DNA of 64,000 bases, taken from assembly GCA_002632325.1 (NCBI GenBank), contig NSJK01000009.1, forward strand, positions 1 through 64,000, in the 5' to 3' direction. The position numbers were made by a program, and so were the translations under genes. Positions 51,445 through 64,000 of this stretch are shown here, piece after piece (position 1 is the first letter of the stretch; each line of letters starts with the position of its first letter). The notes below the pieces were generated by a model. The model saw only the letters and a program-made list of their open reading frames with translations, had not been told where the DNA came from and did no database searches. Source of the stretch: Lysobacterales bacterium. GTDB taxonomy: Bacteria; Pseudomonadota; Gammaproteobacteria; Xanthomonadales; Rhodanobacteraceae.

Positions 51445-51493
51445 CGCCGCCGCGCCGGGCATGTGATCCGACCGACTGGTCTTCTGTCCCGCC

Positions 51494-52072
51494 ATGGCGC
51501 CCCTTCGCCTCATCGTTGGTCTTGGCAATCCCGGCGCCGAACACCTGCGCACGCGCCACAACGCGGGCTTCTGGTTCGTCGATGCGCTGGCACAACGCGA
51601 ACGCCTGAGTTTCGGCATCGAAGCCAAGCTGCGCGCGCAGACTGCCAAGCTCGTGCTCGATGGCCAGTCCTTGTGGCTGCTCAAGCCGAATACCTTCATG
51701 AATGCGAGTGGCACTGCCGTGGGCGCTGCGCTGCGTTACTGGAAAATTGCGCCCGAAGAGATGCTCGTCGTCCACGATGATCTCGACTTGCCGCCGGGCG
51801 TTGCCCGCCTCAAATTCGACGGTGGACATGGTGGCCAGAATGGCCTGCGCGACCTGTTTGCACATATCGGTCATGGCAAGTTCCACCGGCTGCGCATCGG
51901 AATCGGGCATCCCGGACACAAGGATCGCGTGACCAGTTGGGTGCTCGGCAGACCGTCGGCGGTGGACGAGGAGGCGATCGTGAACGCGATCGGCGCCGCA
52001 TTCGAGGTGCTACCGCTGGCGGTACAAGGTCATTTCGATGCGGCAATGAAACAGTTGCACACCAGCGGGTAG
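51494..52072 (+). CDS. pth: Peptidyl-tRNA hydrolase
   Basis: A protein of 192 residues that frees tRNA from peptides dropped by stalled ribosomes. The start LIVGLGNPG, catalytic His22 in TRHNAGFW, the [10 protein letters not shown] and [11 protein letters not shown] motifs and [11 protein letters not shown] are typical. It lies between rplY and ychF. Confidence 0.97.
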   Translation: MAPLRLIVGLGNPGAEHLRTRHNAGFWFVDALAQRERLSFGIEAKLRAQTAKLVLDGQSLWLLKPNTFMNASGTAVGAALRYWKIAPEEMLVVHDDLDLPPGVARLKFDGGHGGQNGLRDLFAHIGHGKFHRLRIGIGHPGHKDRVTSWVLGRPSAVDEEAIVNAIGAAFEVLPLAVQGHFDAAMKQLHTSG

Positions 52073-52122
52073 CCGAAATCGAGATCGCGGCAATGGTCAA
52101 GGCATTGCCTGCCGTTTGCTCT

Positions 52123-52162
52123 GCGCAATTCCCGATTCGCGATTCCCGATTCCCGACTCCAC
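52123..52162. repeat. Heptad GATTCCC repeat in the pth-ychF spacer
   Basis: Between pth and ychF the heptamer GATTCCC and variants occur about five times in a row (52130-52160). Related heptads occur around 55761-55847 and 56969-57060. Confidence 0.7.
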
Positions 52163-52179
52163 CTTTCCGGATTTCAAGC

Positions 52180-53271
52180 ATGGGCATCAGATGCGGCATC
52201 GTCGGTCTGCCGAACGTCGGCAAGTCGACCCTCTTCAACGCGCTGACCAACGCCGGCATTGCTGCGGCGAATTTTCCGTTCTGCACGATCGAGCCGAATG
52301 TCGGCGTGGTGCCGGTGCCCGATCCACGCCTCGCGGCGCTGGCGGGAATCGCCAAGCCACTCAAGATCATTCCCACGTCGATCGAGTTCGTCGACATCGC
52401 CGGACTGGTGGCGGGCGCATCCAAGGGGGAAGGCTTGGGCAACAAGTTCCTCGCCCATATCCGCGAGGTCGATGCGATCGCGCATGTGGTGCGTTGTTTC
52501 GAGCATGACGACATCATTCACGTGGCCGGCAAGGTCGATCCGATCTCCGACATCGAGACGATCGATACCGAACTTGCGCTGGCCGATCTGGAGTCGGTGG
52601 ACAAGGCGTTGGCGCGTGTCGAGCGCGCCGCCAAGGCCAACGACAAGGAAGCAATGGCCAAACGGCCGGTGTTGCAGAAGCTCGCGGCGGGCCTCAACGA
52701 GGGGCGCGTCGCGCGCAGTCTCGGACTCGATGAGGAAGAGCGCGCCCAGGTGCGCGACCTGTTCCTGCTCACGCTCAAGCCGCTGATGTACATCGCCAAC
52801 GTGCGCGAGGATGGTTTCGAGAACAATCCGCACCTGGATCGCGTGCGGGCGCGTGCTGCGCAGGAAGGCGCCGAGGTCGTTCCCGTCTGCGCCGCAATCG
52901 AAGAAGAAATGGCGCAACTGGAAGAAGCCGATCGTGACGAGTTCCTGAAAGACCTTGGACTCGACGAGCCGGGCCTGAACCGCGTGATCCGCGCCGGCTA
53001 CAAGCTGCTCGGTTTGCAGACCTACTTCACTGCGGGCGAAAAGGAAGTGCGCGCCTGGCAAGTCAGGAAGGGTTCGACCGCGCCGCAGGCCGCCGGCGTG
53101 ATCCACACCGATTTCGAGCGCGGATTCATTCGTGCCGAGACCATCGCCTACGACGACTACCTCAAATACAAGGGTGAGGCTGGCGCGCGCGATGCGGGAC
53201 GCTTGCGTCTGGAGGGCAAGGAGTACATCGTGCAGGAAGGCGATGTCCTGCACTTCCGGTTCAACGTCTGA
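52180..53271 (+). CDS. ychF: Redox-regulated ATPase YchF
   Basis: A protein of 363 residues, an Obg-family P-loop protein that prefers ATP over GTP. G1 GLPNVGKST (8-16), [10 protein letters not shown], the G3 [17 protein letters not shown] and the changed G4 NVRE (instead of NKxD) are visible; a TGS domain ends the protein (about 278-361). ATG 52180 gives the standard start MGIRCGIVG. In other bacteria it binds ribosomes and influences stress responses. Confidence 0.97.
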   Translation: MGIRCGIVGLPNVGKSTLFNALTNAGIAAANFPFCTIEPNVGVVPVPDPRLAALAGIAKPLKIIPTSIEFVDIAGLVAGASKGEGLGNKFLAHIREVDAIAHVVRCFEHDDIIHVAGKVDPISDIETIDTELALADLESVDKALARVERAAKANDKEAMAKRPVLQKLAAGLNEGRVARSLGLDEEERAQVRDLFLLTLKPLMYIANVREDGFENNPHLDRVRARAAQEGAEVVPVCAAIEEEMAQLEEADRDEFLKDLGLDEPGLNRVIRAGYKLLGLQTYFTAGEKEVRAWQVRKGSTAPQAAGVIHTDFERGFIRAETIAYDDYLKYKGEAGARDAGRLRLEGKEYIVQEGDVLHFRFNV

Positions 53272-53294
53272 TCGATTGTCGATTGGAGGCTGCC

Positions 53295-53792
53295 ATGCCG
53301 GGTCAACAGCGTGAGCTCGAGTTCCGATTCCTGGCCGAACCGACTGACGTGAACTTCGGCGGCAAGGTTCACGGCGGCATGGTCATGAAGTGGATCGATC
53401 AGGCCGGTTATGCGGCAGCGGTCGGCTGGAGCGGCAACTACTGCGTCACGGTGGCCGTTGGCGGGATCCAGTTCGTCGAACCGATCCTGATCGGCGATCT
53501 CGTGACCGTGCGCTGCAAGCTCATCCATACCGGGCGCTCGAGCATGCAGTTTGCGGTGGATGTGATCGCCAGGGATCTCAAGACTGCGCATGCGCGCCGG
53601 GCGACCAGTTGCATCGTGATGTTCGTGGCCCTCGACGCGCCCGATGGCAAGCCGACGCCGGTGCCGGCCTGGATCCCCGTCAGCGACGAGGATCGCCGTC
53701 TGGCGGATTTCGCTGCGCGTTTGCAGGAGCTGTCACAGGCGATGGAGGCGGAAGTCAGTCGGTTCCGCGCCGAACCAGCGCTGCCGGGCTGA
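53295..53792 (+). CDS. Acyl-CoA thioesterase (hot-dog fold, YciA-like)
   Basis: A protein of 165 residues with the hot-dog thioesterase pattern: ELEFRFLAEPTDVNFGGKVH then GGMVMKWIDQAGYAAA, which carries the conserved N-x-x-G-x-x-H-G-G. It would hydrolyse acyl-CoA; the preferred chain is unknown. ATG 53295 has GGAGGC at the right distance; an upstream TTG (53283) is less likely. Confidence 0.88.
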   Translation: MPGQQRELEFRFLAEPTDVNFGGKVHGGMVMKWIDQAGYAAAVGWSGNYCVTVAVGGIQFVEPILIGDLVTVRCKLIHTGRSSMQFAVDVIARDLKTAHARRATSCIVMFVALDAPDGKPTPVPAWIPVSDEDRRLADFAARLQELSQAMEAEVSRFRAEPALPG

Positions 53793-54075
53793 AGATTCCG
53801 GCGCTTGGCGATGGCCCGCAGGGCCTGTCGAGCCTTGACACTGCCGTCACCCAGAAAGGACAATGCGCGGCTCGCCTCAGGGCTGCTGTTGCAGCTTGTG
53901 CTTTCGGTGGTTCGACAAATTCGTCCAGAACGAATTTGAACGCGACGCGAAAGCGGCGCGGCCCCGCAAGGGGCGCAGGGCAGGAAGCCCGGAGTCATCC
54001 ACCTCCCGGTGGCGCGCAGCGCCACTGAAGGTTGGCCGGAAGCTCAGGTGCGACAAAGACAATTGAAAAGTTTCC
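53793..54075. other. Leader region of the tRNA-tuf unit with promoter and hairpins
   Basis: This gap holds the proposed promoter (53834-53863) and then several small hairpins: CAAATTCGT/ACGAATTTG near 53918-53940, GCCCC-GCAA-GGGGC (53961-53974), GGGC-AGGAA-GCCC (53978-53990, the same module as beside tRNA-Gln) and GTGGCGC/GCGCCAC near 54009-54025. A piece TTCGGTGGTTCGA near 53904 repeats part of the tRNA-Tyr T arm. No gene is seen. Confidence 0.55.
53834..53863 (+). promoter_or_regulatory. Sigma-70 promoter of the tRNA-Tyr-Gly-Thr-tuf unit
   Basis: A perfect TTGACA (53834-53839) and GACAAT (53858-53863, four of six) are 18 bases apart, with a start near 53870, about 205 bases before the first tRNA. 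Confidence 0.5.
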
Positions 54076-54161
54076 GGAGGGATACCCAAGCGGCCAACGG
54101 GGGCAGACTGTAAATCTGCTGGCTTACGCCTTCGGTGGTTCGAATCCACCTCCCTCCACCA
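54076..54161 (+). tRNA. tRNA-Tyr (anticodon GTA)
   Basis: An 86-base class II tRNA with a long variable arm and encoded CCA. Acceptor GGAGGGA/TCCCTCC, anticodon arm CAGA-CTGTAAA-TCTG, T arm GGTGG-TTCGAAT-CCACC. First of three tRNAs ahead of tuf. A copy of its T arm in inverted orientation follows at 54188-54207. Confidence 0.97.
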
Positions 54162-54187
54162 GTTTCAGAAAGTGCAAGGCATCGAGA

Positions 54188-54207
54188 GAGGTGGATTCGA
54201 ACCACCA
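54188..54207 (-). repeat. Inverted copy of the tRNA-Tyr T arm
   Basis: Read on the minus strand this is TGGTGGTTCGAATCCACCTC, nineteen of whose bases match the T arm at 54134-54152. It lies 26 bases after the tRNA-Tyr CCA, in the spacer to tRNA-Gly. Confidence 0.8.
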
Positions 54208-54249
54208 GCCACTGGCGCCGGCACTTGAAGCTTCAAACCGCAAAACAGC

Positions 54250-54323
54250 GCGGGAGTAGTTCAATGGTAGAACTGTAGCCTTCCAAGCTACTAGCGCGGG
54301 TTCGATTCCCGTCTCCCGCTCCA
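54250..54323 (+). tRNA. tRNA-Gly (anticodon TCC)
   Basis: A 74-base tRNA with encoded CCA. Acceptor GCGGGAG/CTCCCGC, anticodon arm GTAGC-CTTCCAA-GCTAC, T arm CGGG-TTCGATT-CCCG. Confidence 0.97.
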
Positions 54324-54396
54324 TTGAGTGGCTCCAGTTGAAAGGTCCAGTCCGGATGCTGGTTCGTCGCAGTCAGGCAAGGCAGCACAAGTACAC

Positions 54397-54472
54397 GCTC
54401 ACGTAGCTCAGTCGGTAGAGCACCTCCTTGGTAAGGAGGAGGTCACTGGTTCGATTCCAGTCGTGAGCACCA
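54397..54472 (+). tRNA. tRNA-Thr (anticodon GGT)
   Basis: A 76-base tRNA with encoded CCA. Acceptor GCTCACG/CGTGAGC, anticodon arm CCTCC-TTGGTAA-GGAGG, T arm ACTGG-TTCGATT-CCAGT. tuf starts 91 bases downstream, so the three tRNAs and tuf probably share a transcript, as in the E. coli tufB operon. Confidence 0.97.
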
Positions 54473-54563
54473 GATTCGATGCGTCCCTCACGGGGCGCGT
54501 GGTGCAAGCAGCGGCCTTTTCGCGGTCGCATTTTCCAAGAGAGTCTCATCAGAGGTTGATGCC

Positions 54564-55754
<1,191 letters not shown>

Positions 55755-55760
55755 CGAATA

Positions 55761-55847
55761 CGGGAAACGGAAATCGGGAATGGGGGATTGTTCGGGCAGC
55801 AGCGTTGATGTTGCAGACGATTCGTCATTCCCGGTTTCCGTTTCCCG
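55761..55847. repeat. Long inverted repeat between tuf and tRNA-Trp
   Basis: Bases 55761-55782 and 55826-55847 are complementary over 22 positions with a single G-U-type difference, built from GGGAAAC/GGGAATG heptads, around a 43-base loop. It could act as a terminator or RNase III processing site separating tuf from tRNA-Trp. Confidence 0.8.
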
Positions 55848-55856
55848 GCTGTACAC

Positions 55857-55932
<76 letters not shown>

Positions 55933-56007
55933 ATCAAATCCTGAACTGTCCGGCAAGGAAGACGCTCTGCTCCCTTGCCGTGACAGAGGACGATCCAAAC
56001 GGAAACT

Positions 56008-56394
56008 ATGAACGCCAACGTCGAAAAAGCAGGCGGCAACCAGGCAATGGACATCGTCAAGCTCGTGCTGGCGCTGGCCTTGCTCGCTGCCGGTATCGTT
56101 GCCTATTACCTGCTGGAAGGCTGGAATGGCTGGGCCCGTCTGGGCGTGTTTGCGGTCGGTGCGATTGCCGCGATGGCCGTGGCCGCGTTCACCGCGGTGG
56201 GCCGTTCGACACGCGAGTATCTGTCCGAGTCCCAGTTCGAACTGCGCAAGGTCGTGTGGCCGACACGCGACCAGACCCTGCGCACGACGCTGGTCGTCAT
56301 GGTGGTCGTCATCATCCTCAGTCTGTTGCTGGGCTTGATCGACGTGATTCTCAAGTGGGCGATCATCGACCACTTGCTGAAGTTCGGAAGCTGA
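56008..56394 (+). CDS. secE: Preprotein translocase subunit SecE
   Basis: A protein of 128 residues with three membrane helices (about 15-33, 43-61 and 94-113), like the E. coli form. The amphipathic cytoplasmic stretch [20 protein letters not shown] before the last helix is the conserved core that clamps SecY. It is followed by nusG after 7 bases. Confidence 0.97.
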   Translation: MNANVEKAGGNQAMDIVKLVLALALLAAGIVAYYLLEGWNGWARLGVFAVGAIAAMAVAAFTAVGRSTREYLSESQFELRKVVWPTRDQTLRTTLVVMVVVIILSLLLGLIDVILKWAIIDHLLKFGS

Positions 56395-56401
56395 GGCCGG
56401 C

Positions 56402-56962
56402 ATGAGCAAGCGTTGGTACGTGGTACATGCCTATTCGGGCTTCGAGCACAGCGTTGCGAAGGCGCTCAAGGAGCGCATCGCGCGTGCCGACATGCAGGAC
56501 AAGTTCGGCGAAGTGATGGTGCCGACCGAGGAAGTCATCGAAATGCGCGGCGGCCAGAAGCGCCGCAGCGAGCGCAAGTTCTTCCCCGGCTACGTGCTGG
56601 TGCAGATCGAGACGCATGACGAAGGCAAGGCGCTCAAGATCGACGATGAGTCCTGGCATCTGGTCAAGGAGACGCCGCGCGTGATGGGCTTCATCGGCGG
56701 CACCGCCGATCGCCCTTTGCCAATCAAGGATTCGGAAGCCGACGGCATCCTGCAACGCGTGCAGGAAGGCGTCGAGAAGCCGCGACCGAAGGTGCTGTTC
56801 GAACCGGGCGAGATGGTGCGTGTCACTGATGGTCCGTTCAACGACTTCAACGGCGTGGTCGAGGAAGTCAACTACGAGAAGAGCCGCCTGCGCGTGGCGG
56901 TACTGATTTTCGGTCGCTCGACGCCGGTCGAACTCGAGTTCGGCCAGGTCGAGAAGGCCTGA
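56402..56962 (+). CDS. nusG: Transcription termination/antitermination protein NusG
   Basis: A protein of 186 residues with the N-terminal NGN domain ([20 protein letters not shown], binds RNA polymerase) and a C-terminal KOW domain ([20 protein letters not shown]) that contacts Rho or ribosomal protein S10. It couples transcription to translation. The secE-nusG pair is conserved. Confidence 0.98.
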   Translation: MSKRWYVVHAYSGFEHSVAKALKERIARADMQDKFGEVMVPTEEVIEMRGGQKRRSERKFFPGYVLVQIETHDEGKALKIDDESWHLVKETPRVMGFIGGTADRPLPIKDSEADGILQRVQEGVEKPRPKVLFEPGEMVRVTDGPFNDFNGVVEEVNYEKSRLRVAVLIFGRSTPVELEFGQVEKA

Positions 56963-56968
56963 AAGGCC

Positions 56969-57062
56969 GGGAGTCGGGATTCGGGAGTCGGGAGTCGCAG
57001 GATCAAGGGCTTTGCCACTGATCCCCGTCGATTCTCCATTTCCGATCCCCGATTCCCGAATT
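56969..57062 (+). repeat. Heptad repeat with G-quadruplex pattern in the nusG-rplK spacer
   Basis: At 56969-56992 four GGG runs are separated by exactly four bases (AGTC, ATTC, AGTC), the classic G3N4 quadruplex pattern, on the coding strand and therefore also in the RNA. A partly complementary C-rich stretch (57030-57060, GATTCTCC, GATCCCC, GATTCCCG) follows about 40 bases later and could pair with it instead. Confidence 0.7.
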
Positions 57063-57129
57063 CAACCAGACGGGGAGCCCCGCAGCCTGATCGGCGTGCA
57101 GGCGTTTGAACCCGAGGAGTTACACAACC

Positions 57130-57558
57130 ATGGCAAAGAAAGTAGTCGGCTACATCAAGCTGCAGGTGAAGGCCGGTCAGGCCAACCCCTCGCCGCCAGT
57201 GGGTCCCGCGCTCGGTCAGCGCGGCCTCAACATCATGGAGTTCTGCAAGGCCTTCAACGCCGCCACGCAGAAGCTCGAACCGGGTCTGCCGATCCCGGTC
57301 GTCATCACGGCCTATTCCGACCGTACCTTCACCTTCATCACCAAGACGCCACCGGCAACGATCCTGCTCAAGAAGGCAGCGGGCATCACCTCCGGTTCCA
57401 AGCGTCCCAACACCGAGAAGGTCGGCAAGGTCAGCCGCAAGCAGCTCGAGGACATCGCCAAGGCGAAGGAGCCCGATCTGACTGCTGCCGATCTCGACGC
57501 TGCAGTGCGCACCATTGCGGGTAGCGCGCGCAGCATGGGCCTGACGACGGAGACCTGA
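57130..57558 (+). CDS. rplK: 50S ribosomal protein L11
   Basis: A protein of 142 residues, standard length. [20 protein letters not shown] then [12 protein letters not shown] is typical; the C-terminal domain binds 23S rRNA in the GTPase centre. ATG 57130 is preceded by GAGGAG. Two bases separate it from rplA; in E. coli L1 represses this pair by binding the leader. Confidence 0.98.
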   Translation: MAKKVVGYIKLQVKAGQANPSPPVGPALGQRGLNIMEFCKAFNAATQKLEPGLPIPVVITAYSDRTFTFITKTPPATILLKKAAGITSGSKRPNTEKVGKVSRKQLEDIAKAKEPDLTAADLDAAVRTIAGSARSMGLTTET

Positions 57559-57560
57559 AC

Positions 57561-58262
<702 letters not shown>

Positions 58263-58690
58263 TGTTTCGCCGCGCAAGCGGCGGCTTCAAAGCAGGATCT
58301 GGCGCAGCGGACCAATCGGCCCGCTGCGCTTGCTGTCGGATGGACAAGACAAGTCCCGCAAACCAAGCTAGAATAGCGGGTTCATTTTTCAAGATTTGAG
58401 GGCGCCCTGCGCAAGCAGGGACGCCGTCAAAGACCGCAGGCGGCCTCATCGGCGCGGACGGGTGCATGCAAGGCGAGCCTTGCGTGGTTCCCGCTCCTGC
58501 CGCACGGGTCTCAAACCACCAGCCTGCGTAGATGGTGTCGCCTTCCTGGAAATCTGGTTCAACGCCGCTGGGCAGACCAGTCAGTCAGGCCACCACCGGG
58601 ACGCTGTTCGCGTCCCCGACATCCAGGATGGATGTCGTCTCGGACCGCAAGCGGCATCGCCGTGAGCGGAGTTCAATTGGAGGAGTGCTA
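58263..58690 (+). promoter_or_regulatory. Promoter and long leader of rplJ-rplL
   Basis: AAGACA (58346-58351) and TAGAAT (58369-58374), 17 bases apart, form a sigma-70 promoter with a start near 58381. About 310 leader bases precede rplJ and contain several hairpins; the L10(L12)4 complex represses translation from such a leader in E. coli. A weak open frame running into rplJ (from 58532) has no ribosome-binding site and is not called. Confidence 0.55.
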
Positions 58691-59203
58691 ATGGCTCTCA
58701 ATCTGTCCCAGAAGAAAGAAATCGTGGCCGAAGTGGCGCAGATCGCTGCCAAGGCGCATTCCCTGATCGCTGTCGAGTACGCGGGCACCACGGTCGAGCA
58801 AATGACCGCGATGCGCAAGAAGGCACGTGAATCGGGCGTTTTCCTCAAGGTCGTCAAGAACACGCTGGCATCGCGCGCGGTCGCCGGCACCGACTACGAG
58901 TGCGCCAAGGATTCGCTCACGGGCCCGTTGCTGTATGCGTTCTCGCAGGAGGAGCCCGGCGCTGCCGGTCGCCTGATCAAGGAATTCGCCAAGGGCAATG
59001 ACAAGCTCAAGGCCAAGGTCGTTGTCGTCGGTGGCCAGCAATATCCGGCCAGCCATGTCGAAGTGCTGGCGTCGTTGCCGACGCTCGAACAGGCCCTGGG
59101 CATGTTGGCCCGCGTGCTTGCCGAGCCGGCCGCGATGTTCGCGCGTGCGGTCAAGGCGGTTGCCGACAAGCAGGGCGGCGCCGACGCTGCCCCGTCGGCC
59201 TGA
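58691..59203 (+). CDS. rplJ: 50S ribosomal protein L10
   Basis: A protein of 170 residues. [20 protein letters not shown] is the typical start; the C-terminal helix (about 135-160) binds L7/L12 dimers. ATG 58691 is preceded by GGAGGAG. rplL follows after 46 bases. Confidence 0.98.
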   Translation: MALNLSQKKEIVAEVAQIAAKAHSLIAVEYAGTTVEQMTAMRKKARESGVFLKVVKNTLASRAVAGTDYECAKDSLTGPLLYAFSQEEPGAAGRLIKEFAKGNDKLKAKVVVVGGQQYPASHVEVLASLPTLEQALGMLARVLAEPAAMFARAVKAVADKQGGADAAPSA

Positions 59204-59249
59204 TCCGCTTCGCTGAACCCCATTCCAGAATTTTCACGAGGTAATGCAA

Positions 59250-59621
<372 letters not shown>

Positions 59622-59923
59622 CGCCATGAAGGCGTCACCCCGGACCGCACAGGAGGTGCAATGATCCGGGGTCCAGCTTTTGATGAGTACTGGAAGACGA
59701 AAAGCAAAGACTGGATTCCGGCCTCCGCCGGAATGACGAATCCAAAGCCTGGGGGCGCAAGCCTCCGGGCTTTGCCCGTTGCGAAGGTGTGTGCAGCGGG
59801 CATGGGAAAGCGCATTGACCGGTTTGGATTTCCGGATCCTGCGTTTTCCGATGTCCGCTATTTCCTTCCGCTGTTCTCCACGGCGATTGGCCATCGCCGC
59901 ATGCTGTTCGAGGTGATCTCCTC
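59622..59923 (+). other. rplL-rpoB spacer with hairpins and a dispersed repeat
   Basis: About 300 bases without a gene. ACCCCGGA near 59639 and TCCGGGGT near 59667 can pair, which resembles the attenuator and RNase III site in this place in E. coli. Further on, CTGGATTCCGGCCTCCGCCG then GAATGACG (59709-59736) is a dispersed hairpin repeat common in proteobacteria, and GCCTGGGGGC/GCCTCCGGGC near 59748-59773 forms another. Confidence 0.5.

Positions 59924-64000
<4,077 letters not shown>

Noticed and set aside
58532..58690. N-terminal extension of rplJ upstream of 58691
   Set aside because: The in-frame extension has no ribosome-binding site and no similarity to L10; the region is the operon leader.

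Overview
The window is a 64 kb, GC-rich, gene-dense stretch of core chromosome from a gammaproteobacterium of the Xanthomonadales/Lysobacterales. That placement is inferred from gene content and order (three-subunit transhydrogenase, dapD-arsC-like-dapE, lpxD-fabZ-lpxA-lpxB, ispE-tRNA-Gln-prs-rplY-pth-ychF, tRNA-tuf-tRNA-Trp-secE-nusG-rplKAJL-rpoB) and from GTAG-headed REP repeats. A Rhodanobacteraceae-like lineage is a guess, not a result.

Layout. 1-2594: proton-translocating transhydrogenase operon (pntAA end, pntAB, pntB), interrupted by a lower-GC GxxExxY gene with terminal inverted repeats. 2623-5939: pgi-pgm, followed by a 161 bp multi-hairpin element and an IS3 transposase scrap. 6325-17378 (minus strand): two LTA-synthase-like sulfatase-fold membrane proteins around gltB-gltD (glutamate synthase) and rnhB. 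17451-30355 (minus strand): the envelope and lipid cluster pyrH-frr-uppS-cdsA-dxr-rseP-bamA-skp-lpxD-fabZ-lpxA-[REP array]-lpxB. Its products make undecaprenyl diphosphate, CDP-diacylglycerol, isoprenoid precursor, lipid A and the outer-membrane assembly machine. 30418-33272: an acyltransferase pseudogene, an FNR/ANR-type promoter, a cysteine-rich GAF-GGDEF diguanylate cyclase and a TRIC-type channel. 33401-41597: rpsB-tsf (minus) diverging from map-glnD-dapD-arsC-like-dapE (plus). 41656-43287: two tandem paralogous TonB-C-like secreted proteins. 43289-45727 (minus): hemA-prfA. 45869-53792 (plus): TPR lipoprotein-lolB-ispE-tRNA-Gln-prs-rplY-pth-ychF-thioesterase. 54076-64000 (plus): tRNA-Tyr-Gly-Thr-tuf-tRNA-Trp-secE-nusG-rplKAJL-rpoB, with rpoB cut by the window end.

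Most genes are housekeeping. The unusual material is in the gaps: a GxxExxY cassette that supplies the stop codon of pntAA, a five-stem-loop MITE-like element with possible ATAG target duplications, seven BIMEs inside the lpx operon, a tandem copy of the tRNA-Gln 3' tail with hairpin modules, inverted T-arm copies next to tRNA-Tyr, and heptad repeats with G-quadruplex potential in the translation operon. All statements come from reading the sequence; no database search was run.
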